This document shows, piece by piece, positions 23,567 through 31,601 of a stretch of 42,708 nucleotides of DNA (its first letter is position 1; the number at the start of each line of letters is the position of its first letter). The translations under genes and the position numbers were made by a program. The stretch comes from an uncultured Hungatella sp. (GTDB taxonomy: Bacteria; Bacillota; Clostridia; Lachnospirales; Lachnospiraceae), in assembly GCA_910585645.1 (NCBI GenBank), contig CAJUFP010000032.1, positions 1-42,708 on the forward strand. The letters are read 5' to 3'. The notes beneath the pieces were generated by a model. The model had not been told where the DNA came from. It did not search any database and was given only the letters and a program-made list of their open reading frames with translations.

Positions 23567-24745
23567 CTAGTATGTCCCCTCTTTCTCCCGGATCACCCCG
23601 TTCTCATCAATCACCGCGTTGCCGGAGATGCTTTCCAGAAACCGAAACATGCGCCCTCTCTCCCCTTCGTCCGTGACCAGAGTGGTGCGGCAGCCTTTTT
23701 GAAGGCAGGGCACAAACCGTAATTCCACCAGGCCCTCCGGCGAAATATCCGCCTCCACAAGTCCTGTGTCCCTGGTCTTGCTGTTAAACCAGAAATTGCC
23801 CAGACTGTAAAAAATAGGCACGCCCTTGTAATACTCCACCCCCTGAAGGCAGTGGGGATGGTCCCCGATGACCAGGTCCGCCCCCGCATCAATATACTGA
23901 TGGCCCAATCTCTGCTGATCCGCCTCAAACTGGCTGACGCCCTCTGTCCCCCAGTGGACGTAGACCACCACAAAATCGCTGGTCTCTTTGGCGCGGCGGA
24001 TCACCTCCAAAAACCTGGCCGGGTCATAAGTCCTTAAAACACCTGGCTTTGTGTCCGTGGCCTCCTTTGTATACACATAAGACCGCTCCACCTGGGTGGC
24101 ACTGACATAAGCGATCTTCCTATCCCCCACCCTGAAATACACGATCTCCTGGGCCTCTGTCAGATTCCGCCCCGCCCCCACATAGGGGACGCCATACTGA
24201 TGCAGAGTGTCCAGCGTGTCAGTGAGGGCCGTCTCCCCGTAATCATACACATGATTATTGGCCAGAGACACAAGATCCACCGACAAAACCGGCAGATTGG
24301 CCGCGGTCTCCGGCTTGGCCCGAAAGGTAAAAGTCTTTCCCGAAAGAGGCTTTCCCCTGTTGCTGTATGTAAACTCATTGTTCACCATCATCACATCCGC
24401 GCTGTCCATCCGGGCAATGACCTCCGGGGCGATACACTTTTTAATATCCCCGCCATTGCTGTGATAATAGCTCATGTTGGCATACCCCTCGGCAAAGCTG
24501 ATGTCCCCTGCAAAGGACAGAGTCACCTTCCCCTTTTCATGGGGCTCCCTCACATAGATCTGCTCCCCATCATTATCCTTAGCCCCGTCCCTGAACCCAT
24601 CTCCTTCAGAAATCTTCCCATCTTCTGCTTTCTCTGTCTGTCCCCAGGCCGGCCCGCCCACAGGCACTTCCGCCCTGGCCCGGACCGTCCCAAAACCGGA
24701 AGACAGCCATAAGGTCATCCCCGCCAAAAACATCCATCTTCTCAT
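23567..24745 (-). CDS. CapA-family protein (PGA_cap metallophosphatase-like)
   Basis: A secreted or membrane-anchored protein of 392 aa with an N-terminal signal segment (MRRWMFLAGMTLWLSSGFG, then RARAE). The PGA_cap domain (about residues 73-345) has the calcineurin-like layout: VTLSFAGDISFAEG, MMVNNEFTYSNRG, LVSLANNHVYDYG, VVYVHWGTE, LVIGDHPHCLQGVEYYKGVPIFYSLGNFWFN. The family is named for poly-gamma-glutamate capsule synthesis, but stand-alone members like this have no settled role and no capBC is nearby. It is last in the operon with the Crp/Fnr regulator and aminotransferase, 16 bp after the aminotransferase stop. Confidence 0.9.
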   Translation of the reverse strand: MRRWMFLAGMTLWLSSGFGTVRARAEVPVGGPAWGQTEKAEDGKISEGDGFRDGAKDNDGEQIYVREPHEKGKVTLSFAGDISFAEGYANMSYYHSNGGDIKKCIAPEVIARMDSADVMMVNNEFTYSNRGKPLSGKTFTFRAKPETAANLPVLSVDLVSLANNHVYDYGETALTDTLDTLHQYGVPYVGAGRNLTEAQEIVYFRVGDRKIAYVSATQVERSYVYTKEATDTKPGVLRTYDPARFLEVIRRAKETSDFVVVYVHWGTEGVSQFEADQQRLGHQYIDAGADLVIGDHPHCLQGVEYYKGVPIFYSLGNFWFNSKTRDTGLVEADISPEGLVELRFVPCLQKGCRTTLVTDEGERGRMFRFLESISGNAVIDENGVIREKEGTY

Positions 24746-24761
24746 GGTATCTACCTCTCTA

Positions 24762-25961
24762 TTATCTCCCTATCCCCGGATACTCCTCCCTGACAAACCG
24801 TTCAAGCACAGGGATAGACCGCTGTACCTTCTCCGTGTCGATACAATATGCCATGCGGAAATATCCCGGCACGCCGAAGTTATCTGACGGCACCAGAATC
24901 AGATCATACTTTTTCGCCTTCATGCAGAACGCCGCCCCGTCCTCCTCCAGCGCCCTGGGGAATATGTAAAACGTTCCCCCCGGCTTCACCACCTGAAACC
25001 CAAGCCTGGTGAGAGCGTCATAGAGCAGGTTCATGTTCCTCTCATACACGGACAGATCGCTGGTCTTGTCAAGAACCTCTGCCACAGCCAGCTGCACGCT
25101 GGAAGGCGGGCAGTTGTGGCCGATCCCTCTGCTGATCTGCCCGCACATGGCGGCAATGATGTCAGCGTCTTTGCATCTTGGGTTCACCGCCACATACCCG
25201 ATCCGCTCCCCGGGAAGGCTTAGGCTCTTGGAAAAGGAGTAGCAGGAAATGGTATTGTCATAAAATTTAGAAACATAGGGGGAATCAGCTCCCTCAAACA
25301 CGATCTCCCGGTAAGGCTCGTCGCTGATCAGAAAAATATCATGGCCGTACTCCCGCTGCTTCCTTTCCAGGAAATCCGCCAGGCGACAAAGGGTCTCTTT
25401 GCTGTAGGCCACGCCGGAAGGATTGTTTGGCGTGTTCACAAGCACTGCCATGACCTTCTCATTTATCATCTCCTCCAGCGCTCCAAAATGGATCTGGAAA
25501 CTGTCCGTGTCAGGGGGAACCACCCTCATCACGGCCCCGGTCTGATTGATATAGGGACTGTACTCCGGAAAATACGGCGCGAAAACAAGGATCTCATCCC
25601 CCGGCCTTGTGACGCACCGAAACCCGTGGGCCAAAGCCCCTGCCGCGCCGCTGGCCATGAAGATGTGCTTTGCCTCATACTCCATGCCAAACCTGCGGTT
25701 TAAGCTGTCCGCCACAGCCTTTCTAACGGATTCAATCCCCAGAGAAGGGCTGTAGCCGTGAACCGCCATAGGGTCCTCCTCTTCAAGCAGCCTCACCAAG
25801 GCATCCGTGTACTCCCCCGGACAGGGAACGCTGGGATTGCCCAGGCTGTAGTCAAACACCTGGTCATACCCGATCTCGCTGCCCCGCTGCGCGGCGTACT
25901 CGCTTAACTGGCGTATAATGGATTTTCCCTGCAGCATCTGTCTGTAGTTCTCATTGATCAT
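24762..25961 (-). CDS. Pyridoxal-phosphate aminotransferase, class I/II (aspartate aminotransferase-like)
   Basis: Transfers amino groups between an amino acid and a 2-oxo acid; cytosolic, 399 aa. Fold-type I markers are visible: YSLGNPSVPCP, YSPSLGIESVRKAVADSL, MASGAAGALAHGFRCV (cofactor phosphate loop), ILVFAPYFPEYSPYI, VNTPNNPSGVAYSKE (Asn-Pro motif), FLISDEPYREIVF (Asp binding the pyridine N), CYSFSKSLSLPGERIGYVAV (Schiff-base Lys in SFSKSLSLPG), and FRMAYCIDTEKV (C-terminal Arg). The substrate cannot be fixed. It sits between the Crp/Fnr regulator (18-bp gap) and the CapA-like gene, so its expression may follow that regulator. Confidence 0.93.
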   Translation of the reverse strand: MINENYRQMLQGKSIIRQLSEYAAQRGSEIGYDQVFDYSLGNPSVPCPGEYTDALVRLLEEEDPMAVHGYSPSLGIESVRKAVADSLNRRFGMEYEAKHIFMASGAAGALAHGFRCVTRPGDEILVFAPYFPEYSPYINQTGAVMRVVPPDTDSFQIHFGALEEMINEKVMAVLVNTPNNPSGVAYSKETLCRLADFLERKQREYGHDIFLISDEPYREIVFEGADSPYVSKFYDNTISCYSFSKSLSLPGERIGYVAVNPRCKDADIIAAMCGQISRGIGHNCPPSSVQLAVAEVLDKTSDLSVYERNMNLLYDALTRLGFQVVKPGGTFYIFPRALEEDGAAFCMKAKKYDLILVPSDNFGVPGYFRMAYCIDTEKVQRSIPVLERFVREEYPGIGR

Positions 25962-25979
25962 CTCTTTCTCCTCTTACTC

Positions 25980-26642
25980 TCATAGTTTCTGTATCAGGCA
26001 AAACTCATTCCGGTGAAATTCCAGGATCCCCTCCCGCCTCATCCTGCCCAGCTCCTTGGACAGAGCGCTCCGGTCAACCTCCAGATAGTCTGCCAGCTCC
26101 TGCCGGTTAAACGGTATAACAAACTTAGGGCTCCCCTGAATCCCTGCCTGTTGTGACAGATAGGACACAAGCCGCCCCCGTATGGACTTTGGCGCTGTGT
26201 GCAGGCTCCTCCTGGACAGCTCCAGATTTCTCTTTGCCATGATGCGCAGCAGATTCTCCATCAGCCTGCCATGACACGGACAGGCATTGGAACACGTCTT
26301 TAAGACCCGGCCCACATCGAGAAACATGATCTGAACATCCTCGGCCGCCGTGACGCTGACCATCATCCGTTCCCCGGGAATGCAGGCGTAGGACTCCCCG
26401 AACACCTGCCCTGCTCCGATCCTGTTTAAAATACTCTTGTTGCCCGTCAGATCAATGTTCTCCACATGAACGCTGCCCCGAAGGACAAGCCCCATGGCCT
26501 TTACCGGATCTCCGGCGTGGCAGATGACACTCCCTTTGTCAAACCTCTTTGTCTCCGGCCTCAGGCATGAGAGCATCTGTTGCGCCTCATCCTCACAAAC
26601 CCCCGCAAAAAGCGGACATTGGCGCAAAAACTCCTGATCCAT
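25980..26642 (-). CDS. Crp/Fnr-family transcription regulator
   Basis: A 220-aa regulator. The cyclic-nucleotide-binding-type beta barrel covers about residues 5-120 (FDKGSVICHAGDPVKAMGLVLRGSVHV and GAGQVFGESYA), followed by the dimer helix and a C-terminal HTH with recognition helix RQELADYLEVDRSALSKELGRMR. The cysteines in CSNACPCHGR at the start of the dimer helix stand out and might sense redox or bind a cluster, but they are not in the classical FNR positions. ATG 26642 has GGAGG at good spacing; an ATG at 26654 is in frame. It is divergent from the ferredoxin gene, with a perfect palindrome between them, and first in an operon with the aminotransferase and CapA-like gene. Confidence 0.92.
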   Translation of the reverse strand: MDQEFLRQCPLFAGVCEDEAQQMLSCLRPETKRFDKGSVICHAGDPVKAMGLVLRGSVHVENIDLTGNKSILNRIGAGQVFGESYACIPGERMMVSVTAAEDVQIMFLDVGRVLKTCSNACPCHGRLMENLLRIMAKRNLELSRRSLHTAPKSIRGRLVSYLSQQAGIQGSPKFVIPFNRQELADYLEVDRSALSKELGRMRREGILEFHRNEFCLIQKL

Positions 26643-26690
26643 AGTTTCCTCCATTCTGTGTGTCCCGATCTTTTTTCACAATTTCTCCTT

Positions 26691-26735
26691 TATGTTGTTA
26701 AAACAACATACATTCCGCGAAAATCATCCTATATT
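26691..26735 (+). promoter_or_regulatory. Crp/Fnr-type operator and class-II-type promoter of ferredoxin gene
   Basis: TATGTTGTT (26691-26699), AA, AACAACATA (26702-26710) is a perfect 9-bp-arm palindrome centred at 26700.5. A -10 TATATT lies at 26730-26735, and no -35 consensus is present at the correct spacing. If transcription starts at 26742, the palindrome centre falls at -41.5, the classic position for FNR/CRP class II activation. The regulator encoded divergently is the likely binder and may also control itself. Confidence 0.72.
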
Positions 26736-26828
26736 AAAGGCATGAACCCCGCTTCCCCGCAGGCATCCCCGGTTGGCTGCCCTGCAGGAAGCATAACTAT
26801 TCAAATACAGATTTCAGGAGGAACTGCC

Positions 26829-27554
26829 ATGATTCGAAGGATCATCGAGATCAACCAGGAAACTTGCAACGGCTGCGGGCTCTGCGCCCAGGCCTGCCAT
26901 GAGGGAGCTATCGGAATGGTAAACGGAAAAGCCGTTCTTCTGCGGGACGACTACTGCGACGGTCTTGGCGACTGCCTGCCAGCCTGTCCCACAGGAGCCA
27001 TCACCTTTGTGGAGCGGGAAGCCGCTGCCTATGACGAGGCGGCTGTGTTAGAGCGCCAAAAAAAGGAGGCCGACTCCCATCACTCCCAGGGAGGATGCCC
27101 CGGAAGCAAAATGAGACAGCTAACCCCCAGGGCAAACGCGCCGGTTCCGCCTTCGGCCTCCTCCTCCGATCCAGGCTTTGCGCCCACATCCCAGTTAAGC
27201 CAGTGGCCTGTCCAGATCAAGCTGGCCCCTGTAAACGCCCCCTATTTCAAAGACGCTGACCTGCTCATTGCCGCAGACTGCACTGCCTTTGCCTACGGCA
27301 ATTTCCACCAGGACTTTATGAAGGGCAGAATCACGCTCATCGGCTGCCCTAAACTGGACGGCGTGGATTACAGTGAAAAGCTGACCCAGATCATCGCGAA
27401 TAACGACATAAAGTCCGTCACAATCCTGCGCATGGAAGTACCCTGCTGCGGCGGGATCCAACAGGCCGCCGTCACAGCCATGAAAAACAGCAAAAAATTC
27501 CTTCCATGGCAGGTTGTAACAATCTCCATTGACGGCAATGTGGTAAATGCCTGA
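26829..27554 (+). CDS. 4Fe-4S ferredoxin-domain protein (Crp/Fnr-linked)
   Basis: A 241-aa cytosolic redox protein. The N-terminal ferredoxin fold has one full cluster motif, CNGCGLCAQAC (Cys13, 16, 19, 23), and a second motif with only three obvious Cys, CDGLGDCLPACP (Cys43, 49, 53). A linker rich in Ser, Pro and Ala (about residues 70-125) follows, then a C-terminal alpha/beta domain with AADCTAFAYG, LIGCPKLDG and MEVPCCGGIQ, whose Cys pattern could hold another cluster. The electron partner is unknown. ATG 26829 follows AGGAGG; the longer frame upstream crosses the operator and is rejected. It is divergent from the Crp/Fnr gene and probably activated by it in anoxic or nitrosative conditions (inference). 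Confidence 0.88.
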   Translation: MIRRIIEINQETCNGCGLCAQACHEGAIGMVNGKAVLLRDDYCDGLGDCLPACPTGAITFVEREAAAYDEAAVLERQKKEADSHHSQGGCPGSKMRQLTPRANAPVPPSASSSDPGFAPTSQLSQWPVQIKLAPVNAPYFKDADLLIAADCTAFAYGNFHQDFMKGRITLIGCPKLDGVDYSEKLTQIIANNDIKSVTILRMEVPCCGGIQQAAVTAMKNSKKFLPWQVVTISIDGNVVNA

Positions 27555-27556
27555 TC

Positions 27557-28942
27557 CTACTCGTGCCTTACCACCTCAAACCGCTCCACAGCCACTTCCT
27601 CCTGCTCCCCGATGCCTGCCTTCTGCATGGCAATGGTCACCTGCTGCTCCACCGTGTTAACCCCGGCCAGATTGGGGAGCAGAAGCCCCCGCCTGGAGTC
27701 CTTTGAAACCACCACCCCGTACCGCTTCACATCCAGCTCCTCCAGAGAGGTGATCTGCTCCATCTCCCCCAGAACATCCACGCTGATCACCAGCTTTTCC
27801 AGCTCCCTGGCCTCCACAGGGGAAAACCTGGGATCCCGACAGCAGGCGCTCACCGCGTTGTTGATGATCTCCTGGGCCAGGGAGTCGTAGGACGCCTCTA
27901 TGGTCCCGATGCACCCTCTCAGCCTCCCGTCCTCTTTAATAGAAACAAAGGCTCCTGCCCGGCTGTCATACAGCTCTCTGGGCAGATCCTTTGGCACGTC
28001 GATCACCTCTCCTGTCTTCACATATTCCTCGATGGTCCTCCTGGCCAGCTTTACATAGGCGTCCTCCTTGGCGTGGCGGATCTCAAGCTCCTTTCTCTCG
28101 CTCTCCTCATACCGGTCAAGGAAGTTTCGCTCCCCGTCAGCCCCGGCCACCTCATAACAGCAGACCCCGTAACCCACGCCGAATGGCCCCTCATAGGAAA
28201 GCTTCTCTGCCTTCACCGCCATCCGGTCCAGCGTCCCGGCCATGATGATAAAGGAGCGGTGGCCGCACTCCCCCGCCGTCTCGCAGAAGTCCTCAGGAAA
28301 CTTTAACAGCTCCTCAAAGTCTGCATTCCCCATAACAGCCATGATCCTCCGGTCAAACTCCGGCCCCTCCTTCTGATACCCGTAAGGGCCGTCCTCTTTC
28401 AGCCTGTGGGAGAGATCGCCGCTTCCGATGACCGCCACCCTCCGCTTAAGGATCTGGGCCGTCTCCTGGATACACTGCCCCAGCTCATAGTGCATGGTGG
28501 GCGTAAGCCCGGAAAGCCCGATCCTGACTAATTTATAGTCTTTCCAATACTGGTTTACAAAATACAGAGGCACCATGGTCCCGTGGTCCAGGTTCTTCTC
28601 CTTCTCCCCCAGAGTCCCTGCTTTCAGCCTCTGAGCCTGTACCTGTCTGCACAATTCCTCCACAAACTCACTGTCGTAGGACACCCGGATCGTCACATCC
28701 CCTGCCCCGAACTGTCCGAAATCCCCATAAGCCTCCGTTCCCGGAGATATATGGAAATAATCCCCATACATGATCTGATGAGGCGAAAGCAGGACAATGG
28801 TATCCGGCTTCCACGAGGCGATCCGCCTGGCCGCCTGGTGATACGCGTCAATCGTGTTCTGAATCTTCTTCTCCTCCCCTTTTCCGATCTCCGGTATGAT
28901 GATCGGCGGGTGGGGAACCATAACCGCTCCTTTAATTCCCAT
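27557..28942 (-). CDS. AmmeMemoRadiSam system protein: MEMO-AMMECR1 fusion
   Basis: A single 461-aa protein with two domains. The N-terminal part (about residues 1-265) is a class III extradiol-dioxygenase/MEMO-like domain, marked by VMVPHPPIIIPEIGKGEE, VLLSPHQIMYGDYFHI, NLDHGTMVPLYFV, VIGSGDLSHRL and GECGHRSFIIMAG with metal-binding His. The C-terminal part (about 285-455) is AMMECR1, with the diagnostic GRLRGCIGTIEA and DPRFSPV. These domains are the B and A components of the AmmeMemoRadiSam set, usually with a radical SAM protein (C), which is not in this window. The reaction is unknown. GGAGG precedes ATG. The stop meets the convergent ferredoxin stop 2 bp away. Confidence 0.9.
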   Translation of the reverse strand: MGIKGAVMVPHPPIIIPEIGKGEEKKIQNTIDAYHQAARRIASWKPDTIVLLSPHQIMYGDYFHISPGTEAYGDFGQFGAGDVTIRVSYDSEFVEELCRQVQAQRLKAGTLGEKEKNLDHGTMVPLYFVNQYWKDYKLVRIGLSGLTPTMHYELGQCIQETAQILKRRVAVIGSGDLSHRLKEDGPYGYQKEGPEFDRRIMAVMGNADFEELLKFPEDFCETAGECGHRSFIIMAGTLDRMAVKAEKLSYEGPFGVGYGVCCYEVAGADGERNFLDRYEESERKELEIRHAKEDAYVKLARRTIEEYVKTGEVIDVPKDLPRELYDSRAGAFVSIKEDGRLRGCIGTIEASYDSLAQEIINNAVSACCRDPRFSPVEARELEKLVISVDVLGEMEQITSLEELDVKRYGVVVSKDSRRGLLLPNLAGVNTVEQQVTIAMQKAGIGEQEEVAVERFEVVRHE

Positions 28943-28964
28943 GATAATGACCTCCTGTATGCAT

Positions 28965-30902
28965 TTAAATTTTCATCATAGACGATCCGTCATTCTCTAT
29001 AATCCGTACATGAATCGCTCTTTCTCGATTGCCGTTTCGGACAATTTTATAGCTGACTTTTTTTCCGGTATAGGTTCGATCCATTTCCGGGTTATCAAAT
29101 TCATGAAAAAAGATATTCTCAGGCATCCGTTCAATAAAGCCAAACAGCGTATTGTTTTTGTCCAAATCCACATATTTTACATACCCTGTATACAGCTTTT
29201 CCCCATCCGGTTCTTTTGCCGTACCATGAATTTCTTTCATTAAAAAGTTCCGAAATTCTGTGCTGTCCTTGATTCCGTGTTTATATTGCGCTCCTTTTGA
29301 CCGAATCCATTTGTCCCTTATATCCTGAAATTTTTTACAGGCATCCAATGCGCACGGCTGGAGATTATGGTTTTCCAACCCCTCCAGCAATCGGTCACAG
29401 TAGCCATCAATATCCTTAGATGACAGATCTGGTGAAGAACCGCCTTTCATCTCTTTCATCAATAACATAATGTGCATCTTAAAATTGTTTAATTCTTTAG
29501 GAAGCTTTTTCTCCCTAAAAAGTATGGCTACATTCAGATACAAAAAGGCTGCCAAATAGTACGGCTGATACGAATGCCCATCAATAAACAGATTATCCTT
29601 ATAATCTTTCAACAAGGTATACTCATGCTTGTGGCTGTCCTCCACCCGGTTTAAAAACAGCGCAACCATACTTTGAATCAATCCGCGAAAACTGATTTTC
29701 TGCTGGGGTTTGATCTGTACATTGTTTGCATACTGTCTGGACCGCCTTTCATAATAGATTTTCTGATAACCTTTTACCTGATTATTTTCAAAATATCTTT
29801 CAAGGTTTTTGTGAAATCCCCGGATTGTCTCAAAAGCCGCCTCATAGACAATGTTCTGCCGGTTCGCCCCCCGCACGATTCCCTGGGTCACGTCGTCTTT
29901 GTTAGAACCAACAATCTTGGCAATTACCTGAACCCCGTCAAGCTTTATGCCGCTTCGATAAGCTTGATAGATCATATTGCAGGTCTGGCATCCATTTACA
30001 ATCTGAGGATTATCCAGCACATACTTTCCGTTCTCAGGTTTTACCGCCTTGCACACAATCGTAATTCCGTTGTTAAACAAAACAAAGCGGTCCGGATATT
30101 CTTTCAATGTTGACATAATTTCCTGATTCACCGCCGAATATCCCTGAGAATCCCTCACATTGTCATCAAACATATTCCGTCGAAGCAATCCGTCAGAAGT
30201 GGACATCAGCTTGATCAATTCCCCGGCCGGTATGCACATGATATACGCGTCGCCGAATTTATCCTCACCGCCTGGTATAAGCGCCGATGTTTTGCACTCC
30301 AGCCGGGCGCGGTAGCTGTTTTCATTGGAATTCACGATCTCCTGCAAATGCCTTCTGTCTACTAAAATACAATCGATTGATGAAAAATAACTGCAAAAAC
30401 CGCCTTCCGGCTTCCACTTTGTTTCTTTGCCGCTGTCAAAAACCACGACCCGCAGCGCCGGATTGTCCTTCCACCGAAGAACTACTTTCCGGGACATGGC
30501 GTAAGACAAAATATCCAGCCATTTTTCCTGATTTTCTCCATTTTCACTCAGCTCACGGAAAAGGGCCTCAAGTTGACGGGCCAAAGCAGCCTTGCTGCCT
30601 AACGTCAAAAAATATAACTCTAAAAGGCCTTTCTGATCTCTCTGTAAAATATCATCAATATCCTCCGCCTCGCTGAGAATCTGATCGTTCATTAAAAAGA
30701 ACGCGCCGTGAATTTCCGGAAACTTTGGTGAAGTGACACAGATTTGGTCCAACAGATCACTATCTGTGTCAAGACGGCCTGGCTGAAACTGGGAAAAAAA
30801 TTGGTAATTTACAAATCTCTTCCAGCTTTCTTCCCTGGAATCTTGCTGCAAATCATAGTCTTCGATAAATTTATCAAATTTAACATCCAATAAATTTTGC
30901 AT
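28965..30902 (-). CDS. AIPR-family (abortive infection) protein with C-terminal cold-shock-like domain
   Basis: A 645-aa protein, third gene of the candidate defence operon. The AIPR domain (about residues 220-520) shows LFNNGITIVCK, NPQIVNGCQTCNMIYQAY and GIVRGANRQNIVYEAAFETIRGFHKNLERYF, the characteristic NNGI/QIVNGCQT/ANRQN series. The N-terminal 220 residues are unassigned; VVFDSGKETKW and IDCILVDRR could belong to a nuclease fold, but I cannot show it. Residues about 571-638 resemble a cold-shock (OB-fold) domain: YTGYVKYV, FGFIERMPENIFFHEFD, KVSYKIV, suggesting RNA or ssDNA binding. AAAGGA precedes the ATG. The gap to the upstream gene is 14 bp. AT-richer than its neighbours. Confidence 0.88.
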   Translation of the reverse strand: MQNLLDVKFDKFIEDYDLQQDSREESWKRFVNYQFFSQFQPGRLDTDSDLLDQICVTSPKFPEIHGAFFLMNDQILSEAEDIDDILQRDQKGLLELYFLTLGSKAALARQLEALFRELSENGENQEKWLDILSYAMSRKVVLRWKDNPALRVVVFDSGKETKWKPEGGFCSYFSSIDCILVDRRHLQEIVNSNENSYRARLECKTSALIPGGEDKFGDAYIMCIPAGELIKLMSTSDGLLRRNMFDDNVRDSQGYSAVNQEIMSTLKEYPDRFVLFNNGITIVCKAVKPENGKYVLDNPQIVNGCQTCNMIYQAYRSGIKLDGVQVIAKIVGSNKDDVTQGIVRGANRQNIVYEAAFETIRGFHKNLERYFENNQVKGYQKIYYERRSRQYANNVQIKPQQKISFRGLIQSMVALFLNRVEDSHKHEYTLLKDYKDNLFIDGHSYQPYYLAAFLYLNVAILFREKKLPKELNNFKMHIMLLMKEMKGGSSPDLSSKDIDGYCDRLLEGLENHNLQPCALDACKKFQDIRDKWIRSKGAQYKHGIKDSTEFRNFLMKEIHGTAKEPDGEKLYTGYVKYVDLDKNNTLFGFIERMPENIFFHEFDNPEMDRTYTGKKVSYKIVRNGNRERAIHVRIIENDGSSMMKI

Positions 30903-30916
30903 TCCATATTCCTTTC

Positions 30917-31600
30917 TTACACCGGAAATGTCATTTTATAAATTTGATCCTTTTCACGAATTAACTGTCTGATATGTATTTCATATGTATCATTCCCATA
31001 TTCTGCCTGAAATTTTCTGTCCAAAATCGCCTGAGCGACCTGAAGAATTCCCCTGTATTTTACAATATCTACCCGTCTTTTCTGTTGAGACAGAGGCATA
31101 TGGCGCTGATTCCCCGCCATCTCATCATACATCTTTTTGCAGTCGTCTCTCAGACGCGCCATTCTTTCTTCATCATATTCTCTTGTAATCACGCCTAGAT
31201 CCGGAACCGTCCAATAGCCCAAAGTACACGTGAGAATATTTTGCTTAAGATACCGCAACGAGGCGTTCCATTGATTATAAAGTTTCACAATCGTATTTTC
31301 TCCTGCCAGGGTATCTTTCATATCATATAAATGCCACCGGATGTATCGCTTTTCATGGTTCACCATTACTGCCGTGATATCAATCACCTTCGCGCCTGCT
31401 TTTTTCACATCAGGAGGACGATATTCTTTGCCAAAATATCCGACATCTCCGGCATCCTCCATGGGATACTCCACAACCACTTGATCTAAAGTAGAATCTT
31501 TCTGTTCCTCTTCCACTATAATACGTCGGGGATATGGGATTTCATACAACTGCGTTTTTTCAGGTTCCTTCGTCGGTTTTAATTTTATTGCTTTTATCAT
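30917..31600 (-). CDS. Unrecognised middle protein of the defence operon
   Basis: A 227-aa soluble, charged protein that I do not recognise. The start at ATG 31600 lies 1 bp after the ATPase stop and has GAGG upstream; the longer frame inside the ATPase gene is rejected. The N-terminal 60 residues are polar, with acidic and basic runs (YPRRIIVEEEQKD). The core has VIDITAVMVNHEKRYIRWHL, LAGENTIVKLYNQWNASLRYL and LTCTLGYWTVPDLGVITREY. The C-terminal half is helical and basic (MARLRDDCKKMYDEM, QKRRVDIVKYRGILQVAQAI). No catalytic motif, signal peptide or TM segment is visible. Being locked between the ATPase and AIPR genes, it is likely a partner or effector of that system. Confidence 0.8.
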   Translation of the reverse strand: MIKAIKLKPTKEPEKTQLYEIPYPRRIIVEEEQKDSTLDQVVVEYPMEDAGDVGYFGKEYRPPDVKKAGAKVIDITAVMVNHEKRYIRWHLYDMKDTLAGENTIVKLYNQWNASLRYLKQNILTCTLGYWTVPDLGVITREYDEERMARLRDDCKKMYDEMAGNQRHMPLSQQKRRVDIVKYRGILQVAQAILDRKFQAEYGNDTYEIHIRQLIREKDQIYKMTFPV

Positions 31601-31601
31601 C

